DNA of 64,000 nt from the NCBI RefSeq assembly GCF_000145235.1, contig NC_014391.1:4100001-4164000 (forward strand), written 5' to 3'. The number at the start of each line of letters is the position of its first letter. Position 1 is the stretch's first letter. Of this stretch, positions 33,324-42,413 are shown in pieces. Source of the stretch: Micromonospora aurantiaca ATCC 27029 (lineage in GTDB: Bacteria > Actinomycetota > Actinomycetes > Mycobacteriales > Micromonosporaceae). The notes below the pieces were generated by a model, which was given only the letters and a program-made list of their open reading frames with translations, ran no database searches and was not told the DNA's origin. The position numbers and the translations under genes are program-made.

Positions 33324-35951
33324 TCAGGCGGCCGGCCCGGCAGGGCCGGCGGGCCCGGCGTGGGGGCCGTTGGTCCCGCGGAAGCGGCGGGTCAGCCGCA
33401 GCACCAGCCCGGGCAGCACGCCGATCGCGGCGCAGGCGAGCAGGTCGAGCGCGCTGAGCGGCGAGGTGCCGAGCAGCTCGCGCAGGGGCGGCAGCAGCAC
33501 GCCCGCCACCTGGAGCACAGCGGAGATCGCTACCGCCACCGGCAGCGCGAGGTTGCGCTCGCGCGAACCCGGGGTACGGATCGCGCGGACCGCCAGCGCC
33601 ACGCCGAGCTGGGCGAGGCCGAGGACCACGAACACCACCGACTGCCACGGCCGGTCGGCCGCCGCGGCCCACACCCCGGCGCCGAGCGTCGCCGCGGCGA
33701 TCAGCCCGCCGGTGACCAGCACGTCCCGGCCCAGGCCGGCGCCGAGCACCGACTCCTGCGGCGAGCGGGGCGGCCGGCGCAGCGTGCCCGGCTCGGCCGG
33801 TTCCGCGCCGAGCGCCACCCCGGGTACGCCGTGGGTGAGCAGGTTGATCCAGAGGATCTGCGCCGGCAGCAGCGGCACCGGCAGGCCGAACAGCGGGCCG
33901 AGCAGCATCACCGCGATCTCGGCGACGCCACCGGCGAGCGCGTAGCGCAGGAACCGGCGGATGTTGTCGTAGATCCGGCGGCCCTCGCCGATGGCGGTCG
34001 CCACGGTGGTCAGGTCGTCGTCGACGAGCACCAGGTCGGAGGCCTGCCGGGCCACCTCGGTGCCGCCGCCCATGGCCACGCCGATGTCCGCGCGGCGCAG
34101 CGCCGGGGCGTCGTTGACGCCGTCGCCGGTCATCGCCACCACGTGCCCCCGGTTCTGGAGGCCGGCGATGATGTCGAGCTTCTGTTCCGGCTGGGTCCGC
34201 GCGTACACCCGGGTCTCGGGGTGGGCGCGGCCCGGGTCGCCGTCGTCGCCGTTGGCGAGCGGGTCGCCGTCGCGCCAGAGCCCGAGCCGTCCGCCGATGG
34301 CGGCGGCGGTCGCGGGGTGGTCGCCGGTGATGAGGACAAGCCGGATGCCGGCCTCCTCGAAGCCCGCGGCGATGCCGGGGGCCGCGGCGCGCAGCGGGTC
34401 GCCGACCGCGACCAGGCCCAGGGGGCGCAGGCCGGTCGGCCGGGCCGGGTCGGGCAGGGTGTCGACCACCGCGGAGGCCACCGCCAGCACGCGCAGCCCT
34501 TCGGTGGCGAGCCGGTGCGCGGCGCCGGTCAGCTCGGCCAGTTCCGCGGCGTCGGCGTCCACCAGCGGTGCGGCCAGCAGATTCTCCGGCGCGCCCTTGC
34601 AGACCACCAGGTAGCGCCCGTCGCAGCGGCGGTGCACCGTGGTCATCCGGCGCAGGTCCTGGTCGAACGGGGCCTCCGCCACGCGGGGCCAGGCGTCGCG
34701 GGTGGTGTCCGGGTCCAGGCCGCAGCGGGCGCCGAACGTGACGAGCGCCGCCTCCAGCGGGTCACCGATCGCCGTCCACTCGGGCCGCTCGTCGGTCGGC
34801 GGCGTCACTGTGGCGTCGTTGCAGAGCAGCCCGGCGCGGGCGAGAGCGCGCAGCTCGTCGGGGGCGCTCACCGGCTCGCCCCGGTGGTGCACCTCGCCGT
34901 CGGGCGCGTAGCCGGTGCCGGTGACGGCGTAGCGGTCGCGGCCGGGGACGACCGCGTACTGCACGGCCATCCGGCCCTCGGTGAGCGTGCCGGTCTTGTC
35001 GGAGGCGATCACGGTGACCGAGCCGAGGGTCTCCACCGCGTGCAGCCGACGGGGGATGGCGCGGCTGCCGGCCATCCGGCGCGCACCCAGGGCGAGCGCC
35101 AGCGTGACGACGGCGGGCAGCGACTCCGGTACGGCCGCCACCACGAGGCTGACGGCGGTGACGGCCATCTGCGTGACCGGCCGCCCGTCGAGCACGCCGA
35201 TCGCGAAGACCAGCCCGGAGAGCACCACGGCGGTCAGGCCGAGCACCCGGCCGAGCGAGGACAGGCGTCGTTGCAGCGGGGTGGGCGCCGGCCGGGTCGC
35301 CGCGACCAGGGCGCTGATCCGGCCCAGCGCGCTCGCCGCGCCGGTGCGCACCACGGTTCCGGTGGCGCGGCCGGTGGTGACCACGGTGCCGGCGCTGGCC
35401 TCCTCCCCCGCGACCCGGGCCACCGGCACCGACTCGCCGGTCAGCGCCGACTCGTCCAGGCTGAGGCGTACCGCGTCGGTGAGTTCCAGGTCGGCGGGTA
35501 CCACGTCGCCGGCCTCCAGCCGGACCAGGTCGCCGCGGACCAGGTCGGCGGCGGGCAGCACGAGGTCACGGCCGTCGCGGACCACACGCGCGGTCGGTGC
35601 GGCGAGCCGGTCCAGCGCGGCGACGGCCCGGTCGGCGCGTACCTCCTGCACCACGCCGATCGCGGTGTTGATCAGGACGACCAGCACGATCACCGCGGTG
35701 TCCGGGTAGTCGCGCAGCAGCGTGGTCACCACGGCGGCGGCCAGCAGCAGCGCCACCAGCGGGTCGGTGAGCTGGCGGAACACCCGGCCGGCCAGCCCGC
35801 GCTTGCGCGGGGCGGCCACGGTGTTCGGGCCGTCGGCGCGCAGCCGGGCGGCCGCCTCGGCCGAGCCGAGCCCGGTCGCGGGGGCCGGAGAGATCTCGGT
35901 GGGCGTCGTCGCTGTCGCCGGCCCGCCGTTGATCACCACATCGTCCTCCAT
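33324..35951 (-). CDS. P2-type cation-translocating ATPase
   Basis: 875 residues. Actuator domain with TGES (DESALTGESVPV), phosphorylation motif DKTGTLT (Asp318), the KGAPE nucleotide-binding motif, the TGDHPATA and MTGDGVNDAPAL hinge motifs, and about ten membrane helices. This is the SERCA/PMCA-like P2 group. M4 reads PESLP instead of the usual PEGLP, and the M6 signature NLxTDG is NLLTHG, with His707 replacing the calcium-binding Asp; the M5 Glu (GGVAEIAV) is kept. The ion is therefore uncertain. ATG at 35951 is chosen; 35984 is an in-frame alternative. Divergent from the lipoprotein gene and upstream of the USP gene. Confidence 0.9.
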   Translation of the reverse strand: MEDDVVINGGPATATTPTEISPAPATGLGSAEAAARLRADGPNTVAAPRKRGLAGRVFRQLTDPLVALLLAAAVVTTLLRDYPDTAVIVLVVLINTAIGVVQEVRADRAVAALDRLAAPTARVVRDGRDLVLPAADLVRGDLVRLEAGDVVPADLELTDAVRLSLDESALTGESVPVARVAGEEASAGTVVTTGRATGTVVRTGAASALGRISALVAATRPAPTPLQRRLSSLGRVLGLTAVVLSGLVFAIGVLDGRPVTQMAVTAVSLVVAAVPESLPAVVTLALALGARRMAGSRAIPRRLHAVETLGSVTVIASDKTGTLTEGRMAVQYAVVPGRDRYAVTGTGYAPDGEVHHRGEPVSAPDELRALARAGLLCNDATVTPPTDERPEWTAIGDPLEAALVTFGARCGLDPDTTRDAWPRVAEAPFDQDLRRMTTVHRRCDGRYLVVCKGAPENLLAAPLVDADAAELAELTGAAHRLATEGLRVLAVASAVVDTLPDPARPTGLRPLGLVAVGDPLRAAAPGIAAGFEEAGIRLVLITGDHPATAAAIGGRLGLWRDGDPLANGDDGDPGRAHPETRVYARTQPEQKLDIIAGLQNRGHVVAMTGDGVNDAPALRRADIGVAMGGGTEVARQASDLVLVDDDLTTVATAIGEGRRIYDNIRRFLRYALAGGVAEIAVMLLGPLFGLPVPLLPAQILWINLLTHGVPGVALGAEPAEPGTLRRPPRSPQESVLGAGLGRDVLVTGGLIAAATLGAGVWAAAADRPWQSVVFVVLGLAQLGVALAVRAIRTPGSRERNLALPVAVAISAVLQVAGVLLPPLRELLGTSPLSALDLLACAAIGVLPGLVLRLTRRFRGTNGPHAGPAGPAGPAA

Positions 35952-36094
35952 GTCGTCGCCGCCCGCGCCGGGCAATCCCAGCATGCGGCGCGAACCTACG
36001 TGGCTCGCAGGGCCGAGGGCCTGTCGGACCCGGGACCAACGGCCCCCCGCGTACGGGGCAGCGCGGCCCCCGGCGCGCCGGTAACGTCGGCGCG

Positions 36095-36907
36095 GTGAGC
36101 CGGACACGCAGCGCCACCGAGCCGACACCTCTGTCCCGTCACCGATGGGTCCGGTGGACGCTCGCGGTGCTCCTCCTCGCGTCGGCGGGGTGCGGGAGGG
36201 GGTTCGGGGAGGAGAGCGGCGACGCGCTGGCGCGTGACACCGCGGCGGCGGAGGCGAAGCAGCTCAACACGGAGCTGGGTCACCGCAACCGGGCGCGGGA
36301 CGCCGGGTCGATCGCAGCGGCCGAGATCGTCCAGGAGCCGACGGACGCCGCGTCCGGCGGCGGTGCGACAGTCCGGCGGGAGGCGCTGGCCTGGTCCGGG
36401 CGCACCGCCGGGAACGAGCGGGCCACCGTCGACGTGCGGTTCGTGGTGACGGTGCCGGAGCAGCCGCCGGTGTCGATCGGTGGCGCGAGCAACAGCGCCG
36501 GTGAGGCCGCGCGCTGCTACCGCTACGAGTTCGAGCTCTACCGCTACACGACGTACCACGAGATCGACTGTCCGAGCGGCCCCGCTCCGTCGCCGCCCAC
36601 CGCCGCGCCGGTGCCGAGGGTGCCCGAGGACGGGCGGCAGCGGCTCACCGCCGTGCTGCGCACCGCCACCCCGGACACGCTTGCGGGCGCCGTGCGGGCG
36701 GCCTTCCCACAGGACTGGATCAGCGTCGACACGACAGTGCACGAGGGCGCGCTCGTCGCCGCCGTCGGCGTACCCGCCGAGCGGGACTGTCTCCTGCTCG
36801 TCCGCACGCCGGCCGGGAAGATCGAGAGTCCCGGGTACGACCGGATCTGGCTGGAGCCGGGCGAGACCGGCTGCCGGACCGCCCTCTACGTGGCGCCGCC
36901 GCGCTGA
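36095..36907 (+). CDS. Putative secreted lipoprotein of unknown function
   Basis: 270 residues from a GTG. A basic N-terminus, one hydrophobic segment and a lipobox-like LASAGCGRG indicate membrane anchoring outside the cell. A charged, Ala-rich helical stretch follows, then a mixed domain containing RCYRYEFELYRYTTYHEIDCP with a likely disulphide, a Pro-rich hinge, and a C-terminal alpha/beta part ending in TGCRTALYVAPPR with two further Cys residues. I recognise no family. It stands alone, divergent from the P-type ATPase, and nothing in the context gives a function. Confidence 0.7.
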   Translation: MSRTRSATEPTPLSRHRWVRWTLAVLLLASAGCGRGFGEESGDALARDTAAAEAKQLNTELGHRNRARDAGSIAAAEIVQEPTDAASGGGATVRREALAWSGRTAGNERATVDVRFVVTVPEQPPVSIGGASNSAGEAARCYRYEFELYRYTTYHEIDCPSGPAPSPPTAAPVPRVPEDGRQRLTAVLRTATPDTLAGAVRAAFPQDWISVDTTVHEGALVAAVGVPAERDCLLLVRTPAGKIESPGYDRIWLEPGETGCRTALYVAPPR

Positions 36908-36948
36908 CGTACCGGTTTGCCGCGGGGCCGCCGGGGCACCTGACGGTC

Positions 36949-37137
36949 ATGACTGATCCGGAGCAGTTCCAGCGGCAGCAGGAGGGCGCGCTCGAGCGCG
37001 GGCAGGTGTTCCAGGACGCCGAGGGGCGGCGTACCCGGGATCCGGGCGCCGGGGCGGAGAACGCGGAGAGTGAGGCCGACCGCAACGCCGAGCGCCTGGC
37101 GCGCGGCGAGGTGGGCCCGGGCGTCCCGGAGGACTGA
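36949..37137 (+). CDS. Small charged hypothetical protein
   Basis: 62 residues, rich in Glu, Asp, Arg and Gln and with no hydrophobic core (MTDPEQFQRQQEGALERGQ at the start), so it is likely helical or disordered. The ATG is strong and the length and composition resemble small uncharacterised actinobacterial proteins. It lies 41 bp downstream of the lipoprotein gene and 33 bp before the HTH gene. Function unknown. Confidence 0.6.
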   Translation: MTDPEQFQRQQEGALERGQVFQDAEGRRTRDPGAGAENAESEADRNAERLARGEVGPGVPED

Positions 37138-37151
37138 CGCGCCGGGCCGAT

Positions 37152-37168
37152 GTCAATGTAGCGTTGAC
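37152..37168. promoter_or_regulatory. GTCAA-N7-TTGAC inverted repeat 1
   Basis: GTCAA TGTAGCG TTGAC ends two bases before the GTG of the HTH gene and overlaps a TAGCGT -10-like hexamer, so bound protein would block a leaderless transcript. The same spaced repeat recurs at 37629. Confidence 0.65.
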
Positions 37169-37170
37169 GG

Positions 37171-37644
37171 GTGACCCTGGACCGCCTGTCCGAGATCGCC
37201 GCGGCCGGGGTCCGGCTGGACGACCGCGAGCTGGACCTGATCGACCGGGCCCGGCACGACGGCGCCACCTGGGCCGACGTCGCGCGGGCGCTGGGCCTGG
37301 GCAGCCGGCAGGCCGCCGAGCAACGCCGGCAACGCCTCGTGGCGGCCCGGCGGACCCGCCTGGCCCGGCTCGACCCGGGCGGCTCCCCCGAACTGCCCGT
37401 GCTGCGGGCGGCAGTCACCGACCTGCACCGCTGGATCGAGACGGACCGCGCGTGGGACGGGCGCTTCGCCCGCGCGGCGTTGACGCGCCGCACCTGCGCG
37501 CTCGCGCTGGACGCCCCCGCCGGGCCGCTGTACGCGCTGGCCGCGCACCTCGCCGACGACCTGGCCGGGGCGGGGCGGCGGCTGCCCGCTCCGGCACGCG
37601 ACGCCGCCCGGCGCATCGCCGCCGCGCTGTCAACATCATATTGA
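37171..37644 (+). CDS. Small helix-turn-helix protein, possible local regulator
   Basis: 157 residues, almost entirely alpha-helical. Residues about 15-60 (LDLIDRARHDGATWADVARALGL followed by SRQAAEQRRQRL) look like a sigma-70 region 4 or winged HTH-type DNA-binding unit; the rest is an Ala/Arg-rich helical bundle without a recognisable ligand domain. There is no Shine-Dalgarno sequence before the GTG, but a -10-like TAGCGT six bases ahead of it suggests a leaderless message. Identical-spacing inverted repeats bracket the gene, which suggests it regulates itself and the MFS gene that follows; this is inference. Confidence 0.7.
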   Translation: MTLDRLSEIAAAGVRLDDRELDLIDRARHDGATWADVARALGLGSRQAAEQRRQRLVAARRTRLARLDPGGSPELPVLRAAVTDLHRWIETDRAWDGRFARAALTRRTCALALDAPAGPLYALAAHLADDLAGAGRRLPAPARDAARRIAAALSTSY

Positions 37645-37645
37645 C
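37629..37645. promoter_or_regulatory. GTCAA-N7-TTGAC inverted repeat 2
   Basis: GTCAA CATCATA TTGAC overlaps the stop codon of the HTH gene and lies about 80 bp before the MFS start. Arms and spacing match the repeat at 37152. Confidence 0.65.
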
Positions 37646-37723
37646 GTACGCCCAAGGCATTGCCCCGGGACGGCTCAACTCCGGAGGATGTGAGTCCACC
37701 AGACTCAACCTCTCGGGGGATCC

Positions 37724-38944
37724 ATGCGCCGCAACGCCGTCCTGTTCGTGGCCGTCTCGCTGCTGTCCGGCCTCGGCGGCAGCGCCATGGCCCTGGTCTC
37801 CGGCATCTGGATCCTCGATCTCACCGGTTCCACCGGGCTCGCCGCGCTGGCCGGGCTCTGCGTCTACGCCCCGACGCTGGCCGGACCGTGGCTCGGCGGC
37901 CTGCTCGACCGGGTGCCCCGGCGTCCCCTGGTGATCGGTGTCGACCTCGCGCTCGCCGCCGCGCTGCTGAGCCTGCTGGCGGTGCGAGGGCCCGGCGAGG
38001 CGTGGCTGATCTACGCCGTCTCGCTCGCCTACGGCATCGGCTACGTGCTCGTCGACGCCGGCGAGACCGCGTTGCTGCCCGCCGCGCTCCCCCCGGCCCG
38101 GCTGGCCGACGTCAACGGCTGGCGGTCGAGCGCACAGGAGGGCATGAAGCTGGTGGCGCCGCTGGCCGGGGCGGGCCTGTACGCGTGGCGGGGCGGGCAC
38201 GTCGTCGCGGTGCTCGCCGCCGCCGTACCGGTGCTCGCGGCCGCCCTGTACGGCGCGTTGCGCCTGACGCGGACCGCCCCCGCTCCCCCGGCCGCACGCC
38301 CGGCGCGGGTGCGGGACGGCCTCGCCGCGCTGCTGGCCCGGCGGGCGGTACGCGTACCCGTGGCGCTCGCGGCGGTGTCCATCGCGATGTCCGGGTTCAC
38401 CACCGCAGCGCTGTACGACGTGGTGGTGACGGACCTGGCGCTGCCGTCGACGTTCCTCGGTGTGCTGGCGAGCGCGCAGGGCGGCGGGTCACTGCTCGCC
38501 GGGCTCGTCGTCGGCCGGCTCGTCCGTCGCCACGGCGAGATCACGGTCGGTGCCGCGGGCGCGGTCCTGTTCGCCGCCGGCTGTCTGGGGCGCTGCCTGC
38601 CCTGGTGGCCGGGCACTGTGGCCGCCTCGGTCGTCGTCGGTGTGGGTCTGCCGTGGACGCTCGTCGCGGCGGTCACCGCCGTGCAGACGTACACGCCGCA
38701 GGCGATGCTCGGGCGGGTCGCCGGGACCGCGAACACCGCGATGTTCGGCCCGATCACGCTGGCCATCCCGCTCGGGTCGGCGGCGGTCGCGGTCGGCGGC
38801 CGGCCGCCGCTGGTGCTCGCCGCGGTGGCGTGCCTGGCCGCGGCACTGGCGGCGGCCGTCCGGCCGCGTCGTCAACCGGCGGCCGGCGGGCCGGACAGGT
38901 GGCGGATCAGCTCCGGCCGGGAACGCAGCCGCAGCTTCCGGTAG
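37724..38944 (+). CDS. MFS transporter
   Basis: 406 residues with about twelve predicted membrane helices. The short loop motif between helices 2 and 3 is GGLLDRVPRRP, the MFS motif A position. The family (Enterobactin exporter/MdfA-like, drug:H+ antiporter) expels small molecules, but the substrate is unknown. The ATG follows CTCGGGGGATCC. Its last 73 bases overlap the end of the convergent LuxR gene, so its basic C-terminal tail (RISSGRERSRSFR) is encoded within the antisense of that gene's HTH. Control by the upstream HTH protein is suggested by the repeat at 37629. Confidence 0.88.
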   Translation: MRRNAVLFVAVSLLSGLGGSAMALVSGIWILDLTGSTGLAALAGLCVYAPTLAGPWLGGLLDRVPRRPLVIGVDLALAAALLSLLAVRGPGEAWLIYAVSLAYGIGYVLVDAGETALLPAALPPARLADVNGWRSSAQEGMKLVAPLAGAGLYAWRGGHVVAVLAAAVPVLAAALYGALRLTRTAPAPPAARPARVRDGLAALLARRAVRVPVALAAVSIAMSGFTTAALYDVVVTDLALPSTFLGVLASAQGGGSLLAGLVVGRLVRRHGEITVGAAGAVLFAAGCLGRCLPWWPGTVAASVVVGVGLPWTLVAAVTAVQTYTPQAMLGRVAGTANTAMFGPITLAIPLGSAAVAVGGRPPLVLAAVACLAAALAAAVRPRRQPAAGGPDRWRISSGRERSRSFR

Positions 38945-41644
38945 ACGTTGCCGAGGTGGTACTCGACGGTCTTCGGTGACAGGAAGACCCGGGCCGCGAT
39001 CTCCCGGTTCGTCAGACCCTCCGCCACGTGCAGGGCGATCAGGCGTTCCTGGCCGGTCAGCCGGTCGACGGTCCGGTCGCCGGGCTCGGGCGGCCGCCGG
39101 CCGGTGGCGTCGATCTCGGTGCGGCACCGCCGCGCCCAGCCCTGTGCGCCGAGCGCCTCGAACAACCGCAGCGCGGCGTGCAACTGGACCCGCGCGTCCC
39201 GGCGACGGCGGGCCCGGCGCAGCCGCTGCCCGTAGCTCAGCAGCGTCCGGGCCCGTTCCAGCGGGACGACGGCGGGATCACACCGGGCCAGCGCCGCCGC
39301 GAAGACCTCGTCCAGGTCCGGTTCGCCGGCGAGCAGGCCCTCGACGCGCGCGGAGGCGGCGCGGGCGGCGGCACCACCCGTACCGGCCAGGTCGCGCAAC
39401 CGCCGTGCCGACCGCTGCGGGTCGGACAGGTGCGCGTACGCCTCGGCCAGCTCGGCCGCGACGGGCAGCCACCCCGGTTCGGCGATGCCGCCGTCGCGCT
39501 GGGCCCGGCGGACCCGTTCCAGCTCGGTCACGGCGTCGTGCCAGCGCGCGCCCACCACCGCCGCGATCCCGGTGGCGTAGCGGAGCCGGACCTCGATCTC
39601 CCGGAACTCGCCCGGCAGGAGACGACGGGCGTCCTCGACGTGCGCGAGCGCCTCCGGCTCCTCGCCGAGCAGCGCCTCCACCAGGGCCAGCACGGCCAGC
39701 GCCTCCGCCCGCAGCACCGGAAGCGCCACCTGCTCGGCGATCCGGACCGCCTCGGCGGCGGCCTGGTACGCCGCGTGCAGCCGGCCGGTGCGCCACTCCA
39801 GCCCGGCGAGCCGGGGCAGGGCGTACGCCAGCAGGAACACGTCGTCGGTGGCGCGGGCCCGGTCGATCTCCGGTTCCAGCAGCGCACGCGCGGTGTCGTG
39901 TTCCCCGATCCAGCAGAACACCTCGGCCAGCTCCGCCGCCGAGCCGTCGGCGTGGCCGGCGCAGGCGGTGACCAGGGCACGGGCCGACGCGACCCCCTCG
40001 GGCAGCCCGGCCAGCACCTGCGCCGCGGCCAGCCGGATCGGCCCCTTCGGCCAGGTCGCGCCCGCGTCCGCGGCGGCCAGCTCGGCCACCCGCGCGCACA
40101 GCGGCACCATGCCGGTGACGTCCAGCCGCGCCCAGAACTGGTTGACGCGGGCGCTCATCAGCCGGGCCGCGCCGAGCGGATCCGCTTGCGCGTACGCCTG
40201 CGCGTCGGCCAGGTACGCCTCGGCGCCCGCCGTGTCACAGTGCTGCTGCGCCAGGTGGGCGAGCAACGGCTTGACCCGGCAACGCAGGTCGGCGCGCCGG
40301 GTCAGCCCGATCGCCTCCTCCCCCAGCGTGATCGCGTGCCGGCTCGCGCCCGCGTTGGCCCAGGCGCGGGACGCGGCGGCGAGCCGGGACGCGCGTACGT
40401 CCGGGTCCGGTGTGAGACGGGCGGACCGCTCGTACGCGCGCCTCGGCCACCACGCCGCCCCGGCGTTGCGCCCGCTCGGCGGAGTCGGCCAGCAACGCGG
40501 CGACGCCCTCGTCGGGCACTGTGGTGGCGGCCGCGAGATGCCAGGCCCGGCGGTCGGCGGTGTCGTCACCGGTGAGCGCCGCGGCCACCGCCAGGTGGGC
40601 GGCCCGCCGCCGGCCGGGGCCGGCGACCGAGTGCACAGCGGCGCGGGTCAGCGGGTGGCGGAACGTCACCTCGCGATCGGTCACCCGGATCAGCCCGGCG
40701 TCGACCGCCGGGTCCAGCACGCCCAGGCGCAGCCCGTCCGCCGCCAGGATCCGCTCCAGCAGCGCCGGGGTGGTGGCCTCGGTGACCGCGCAGGCGACGA
40801 GCGCGCGCCAGGTGTTGTCGGGGAGCCCACGGGCGTGCGCCAGGACGGTCATCTCGATGCGTTCGACGAGCACGAGAGGCTCCCGCAGCGGCAGCCACCC
40901 GTTGCGGTGCTCCTCGGACAGCGTCGCCGGCAGTTCGGTCAGCGCGAGCGGGTTGCCGGCGGTGGCCGCCGCCAGGTCGGCGGCGACCCGTGGGTCCAGG
41001 CCGGCGCGCATGGCGAGCCGGATCGCGTCGTTCCGCGGCAGACCGGTCAGCGGCAGCTCCGGCAGGCCGGGCGCGGGGAACGCGGGGGCGTCGCGGGCCG
41101 CGAAGACGACGGCGACCCGGTCCGCGAGCAGCCGCCGGGCGGTGAACAGCAGCGCCTCCGCCGAGGCCGGGTCGATCCAGTGCGCGTCGTCGACCAGGCA
41201 GAGCACCGGCGTGTCCTCGGCCGCCGTCGTGAGCAGGCTCAGCGTCGCCACGTACGCGGCGAGCCGGTTGACCGGACGGGAGCCGCCGCCGATGGCGAAG
41301 ACGGTACGCAGCGCGTCGGCCTGCTGCGCGGGCAGATCGCCGAGCCGGTGCAGCAGCGGGCGCGCCAGTTGGTGCAGCGCGGAGAACGGCAGTTCCGCCT
41401 CGAACGGGGCGCCGGTGGCGCGCAGCACCCGCATCCCGGTGGACCGGGCGGCGCAGTGCTCCAGCAGCGCCGTCTTGCCGACGCCCGCCGCGCCGCGCAC
41501 CACCAGGGCGCCGCCGTGACCGTCGACCGCGTCGGCCAGCAGCGCACCGAGCCGCCGGCACTCGTCGGCGCGCCCGAGCAGGGCGTCCCCGCCGGTGTCC
41601 GTGGCCGTGCCGACGGCACCGGCCGGCGCCGGACCACTGCCCAT
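38872..41644 (-). pseudogene. LuxR-family AAA (LAL-type) regulator, split by a frameshift
   Basis: Together the two reading frames (41644 to about 40440, then about 40440 to 38872) make a typical large ATP-dependent LuxR regulator of about 920 residues: Walker A GAAGVGKTA near residue 55, Walker B VLCLVDDAH near 160, a TPR-like helical middle, and a C-terminal LuxR HTH (LTGQERLIALHVAEGLTNREIAARVFLSPKTVEYHLGN). At 40434-40441 the CGCGCG tract is two bases short: the first frame reads GVVAEA then shifts, while the expected continuation RAYERSARLTPDP is in another frame. It is either a genuine inactivating slip or a sequencing error in a GC repeat. Every other part is intact, which favours a recent event or an error. 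Confidence 0.8.
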
Positions 41645-41838
41645 GACCGCACGCTAGCCGCCGGCGTCGTCAGGGCGGGCGGGCGCGACGCGAACCCGAC
41701 AGGGGGCTCGCGCGGCCTCGTCGACTAGGAGGAACCCGGAGCCGGTGGCCGTCGCGGATCCCTAGCGTCGTCCCCAGTCGTCCGGCCGGTGACCACCGGC
41801 GCATCCGGGACGGCGACACGACTCCGAGGGGAGACACC

Positions 41839-42360
41839 ATGATCGGGAAGAGAGCCGCCGGGGTGCTGGCGGCGGGACTGCTCGCCACCGGGCTCGGGGT
41901 GGCGTCCGGCCCGCCGGCGCAGGCCGCGACCGGCCACTACGCCATCGTCAACTACGGCAGCGGCAAGTGCCTGGAGGTGGACCGGTCCGGCGCCCCGTCG
42001 TCGCTCGGCGGCCGGGTCGTGCAGCGCACCTGCGACGGCCAGGCCGTGCAGCGCTGGTCGCCGGTGGGCAGGGACACCTACACGTTCGTCAACCAGTTCA
42101 GCGGCATGTGCGTGGACGTCCGCAACGGGGTGAACGCCGACGGCACGCCGTTGCAGCAGTGGGCCTGCACCGGCACGTCGAGCATGAAGTGGACGGTCGA
42201 CCCGAACTCCTTCGCGGGGGTGCACCAGATCAAGTCGCAGATCGGCGGCCGGTGCATGGACGTGCGGGGCGGATCGGACGCCGACGGCGCGACCGTCCAG
42301 ATCTACCGCTGCACCGGCTTCGGCAACCCGGCCCAGGTCTGGTCGTTCGCGGCCGTCTGA
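41839..42360 (+). CDS. Secreted ricin-type (CBM13) lectin
   Basis: 173 residues: a signal peptide (hydrophobic core, then PPAQAAT) and a single beta-trefoil that fills the rest of the protein. The three repeats are visible, each with a Gly-rich turn and a C-terminal QxW-like motif: QRWSPV, MKWTVD and QVWSF; paired Cys residues (KCLEV/RTCDG, MCVDV/WACTG, RCMDV/YRCTG) fit one disulphide per lobe. No catalytic domain is attached, so it is a free carbohydrate-binding protein that could tether to plant or cell-wall polysaccharide. It converges on the amylase gene, sharing a terminator with it. Confidence 0.88.
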   Translation: MIGKRAAGVLAAGLLATGLGVASGPPAQAATGHYAIVNYGSGKCLEVDRSGAPSSLGGRVVQRTCDGQAVQRWSPVGRDTYTFVNQFSGMCVDVRNGVNADGTPLQQWACTGTSSMKWTVDPNSFAGVHQIKSQIGGRCMDVRGGSDADGATVQIYRCTGFGNPAQVWSFAAV

Positions 42361-42370
42361 CCGGCGCGGA

Positions 42371-42407
42371 TGCGGCCCGTCCCCAGGGGTGAGGGGGACG
42401 GGCCGCA
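42371..42407. terminator. Bidirectional terminator between lectin and amylase
   Basis: TGCGGCCCGTCCCC and GGGGACGGGCCGCA form a perfect 14-bp stem with a 9-base loop, in the 53-bp gap between convergent stops. Confidence 0.85.
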
Positions 42408-42413
42408 CGATCG

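Noticed and set aside
37724..38979. Alternative plus-strand frame over the MFS gene
   Set aside because: Arg-rich and without membrane helices, whereas the chosen frame gives a clean twelve-helix transporter.
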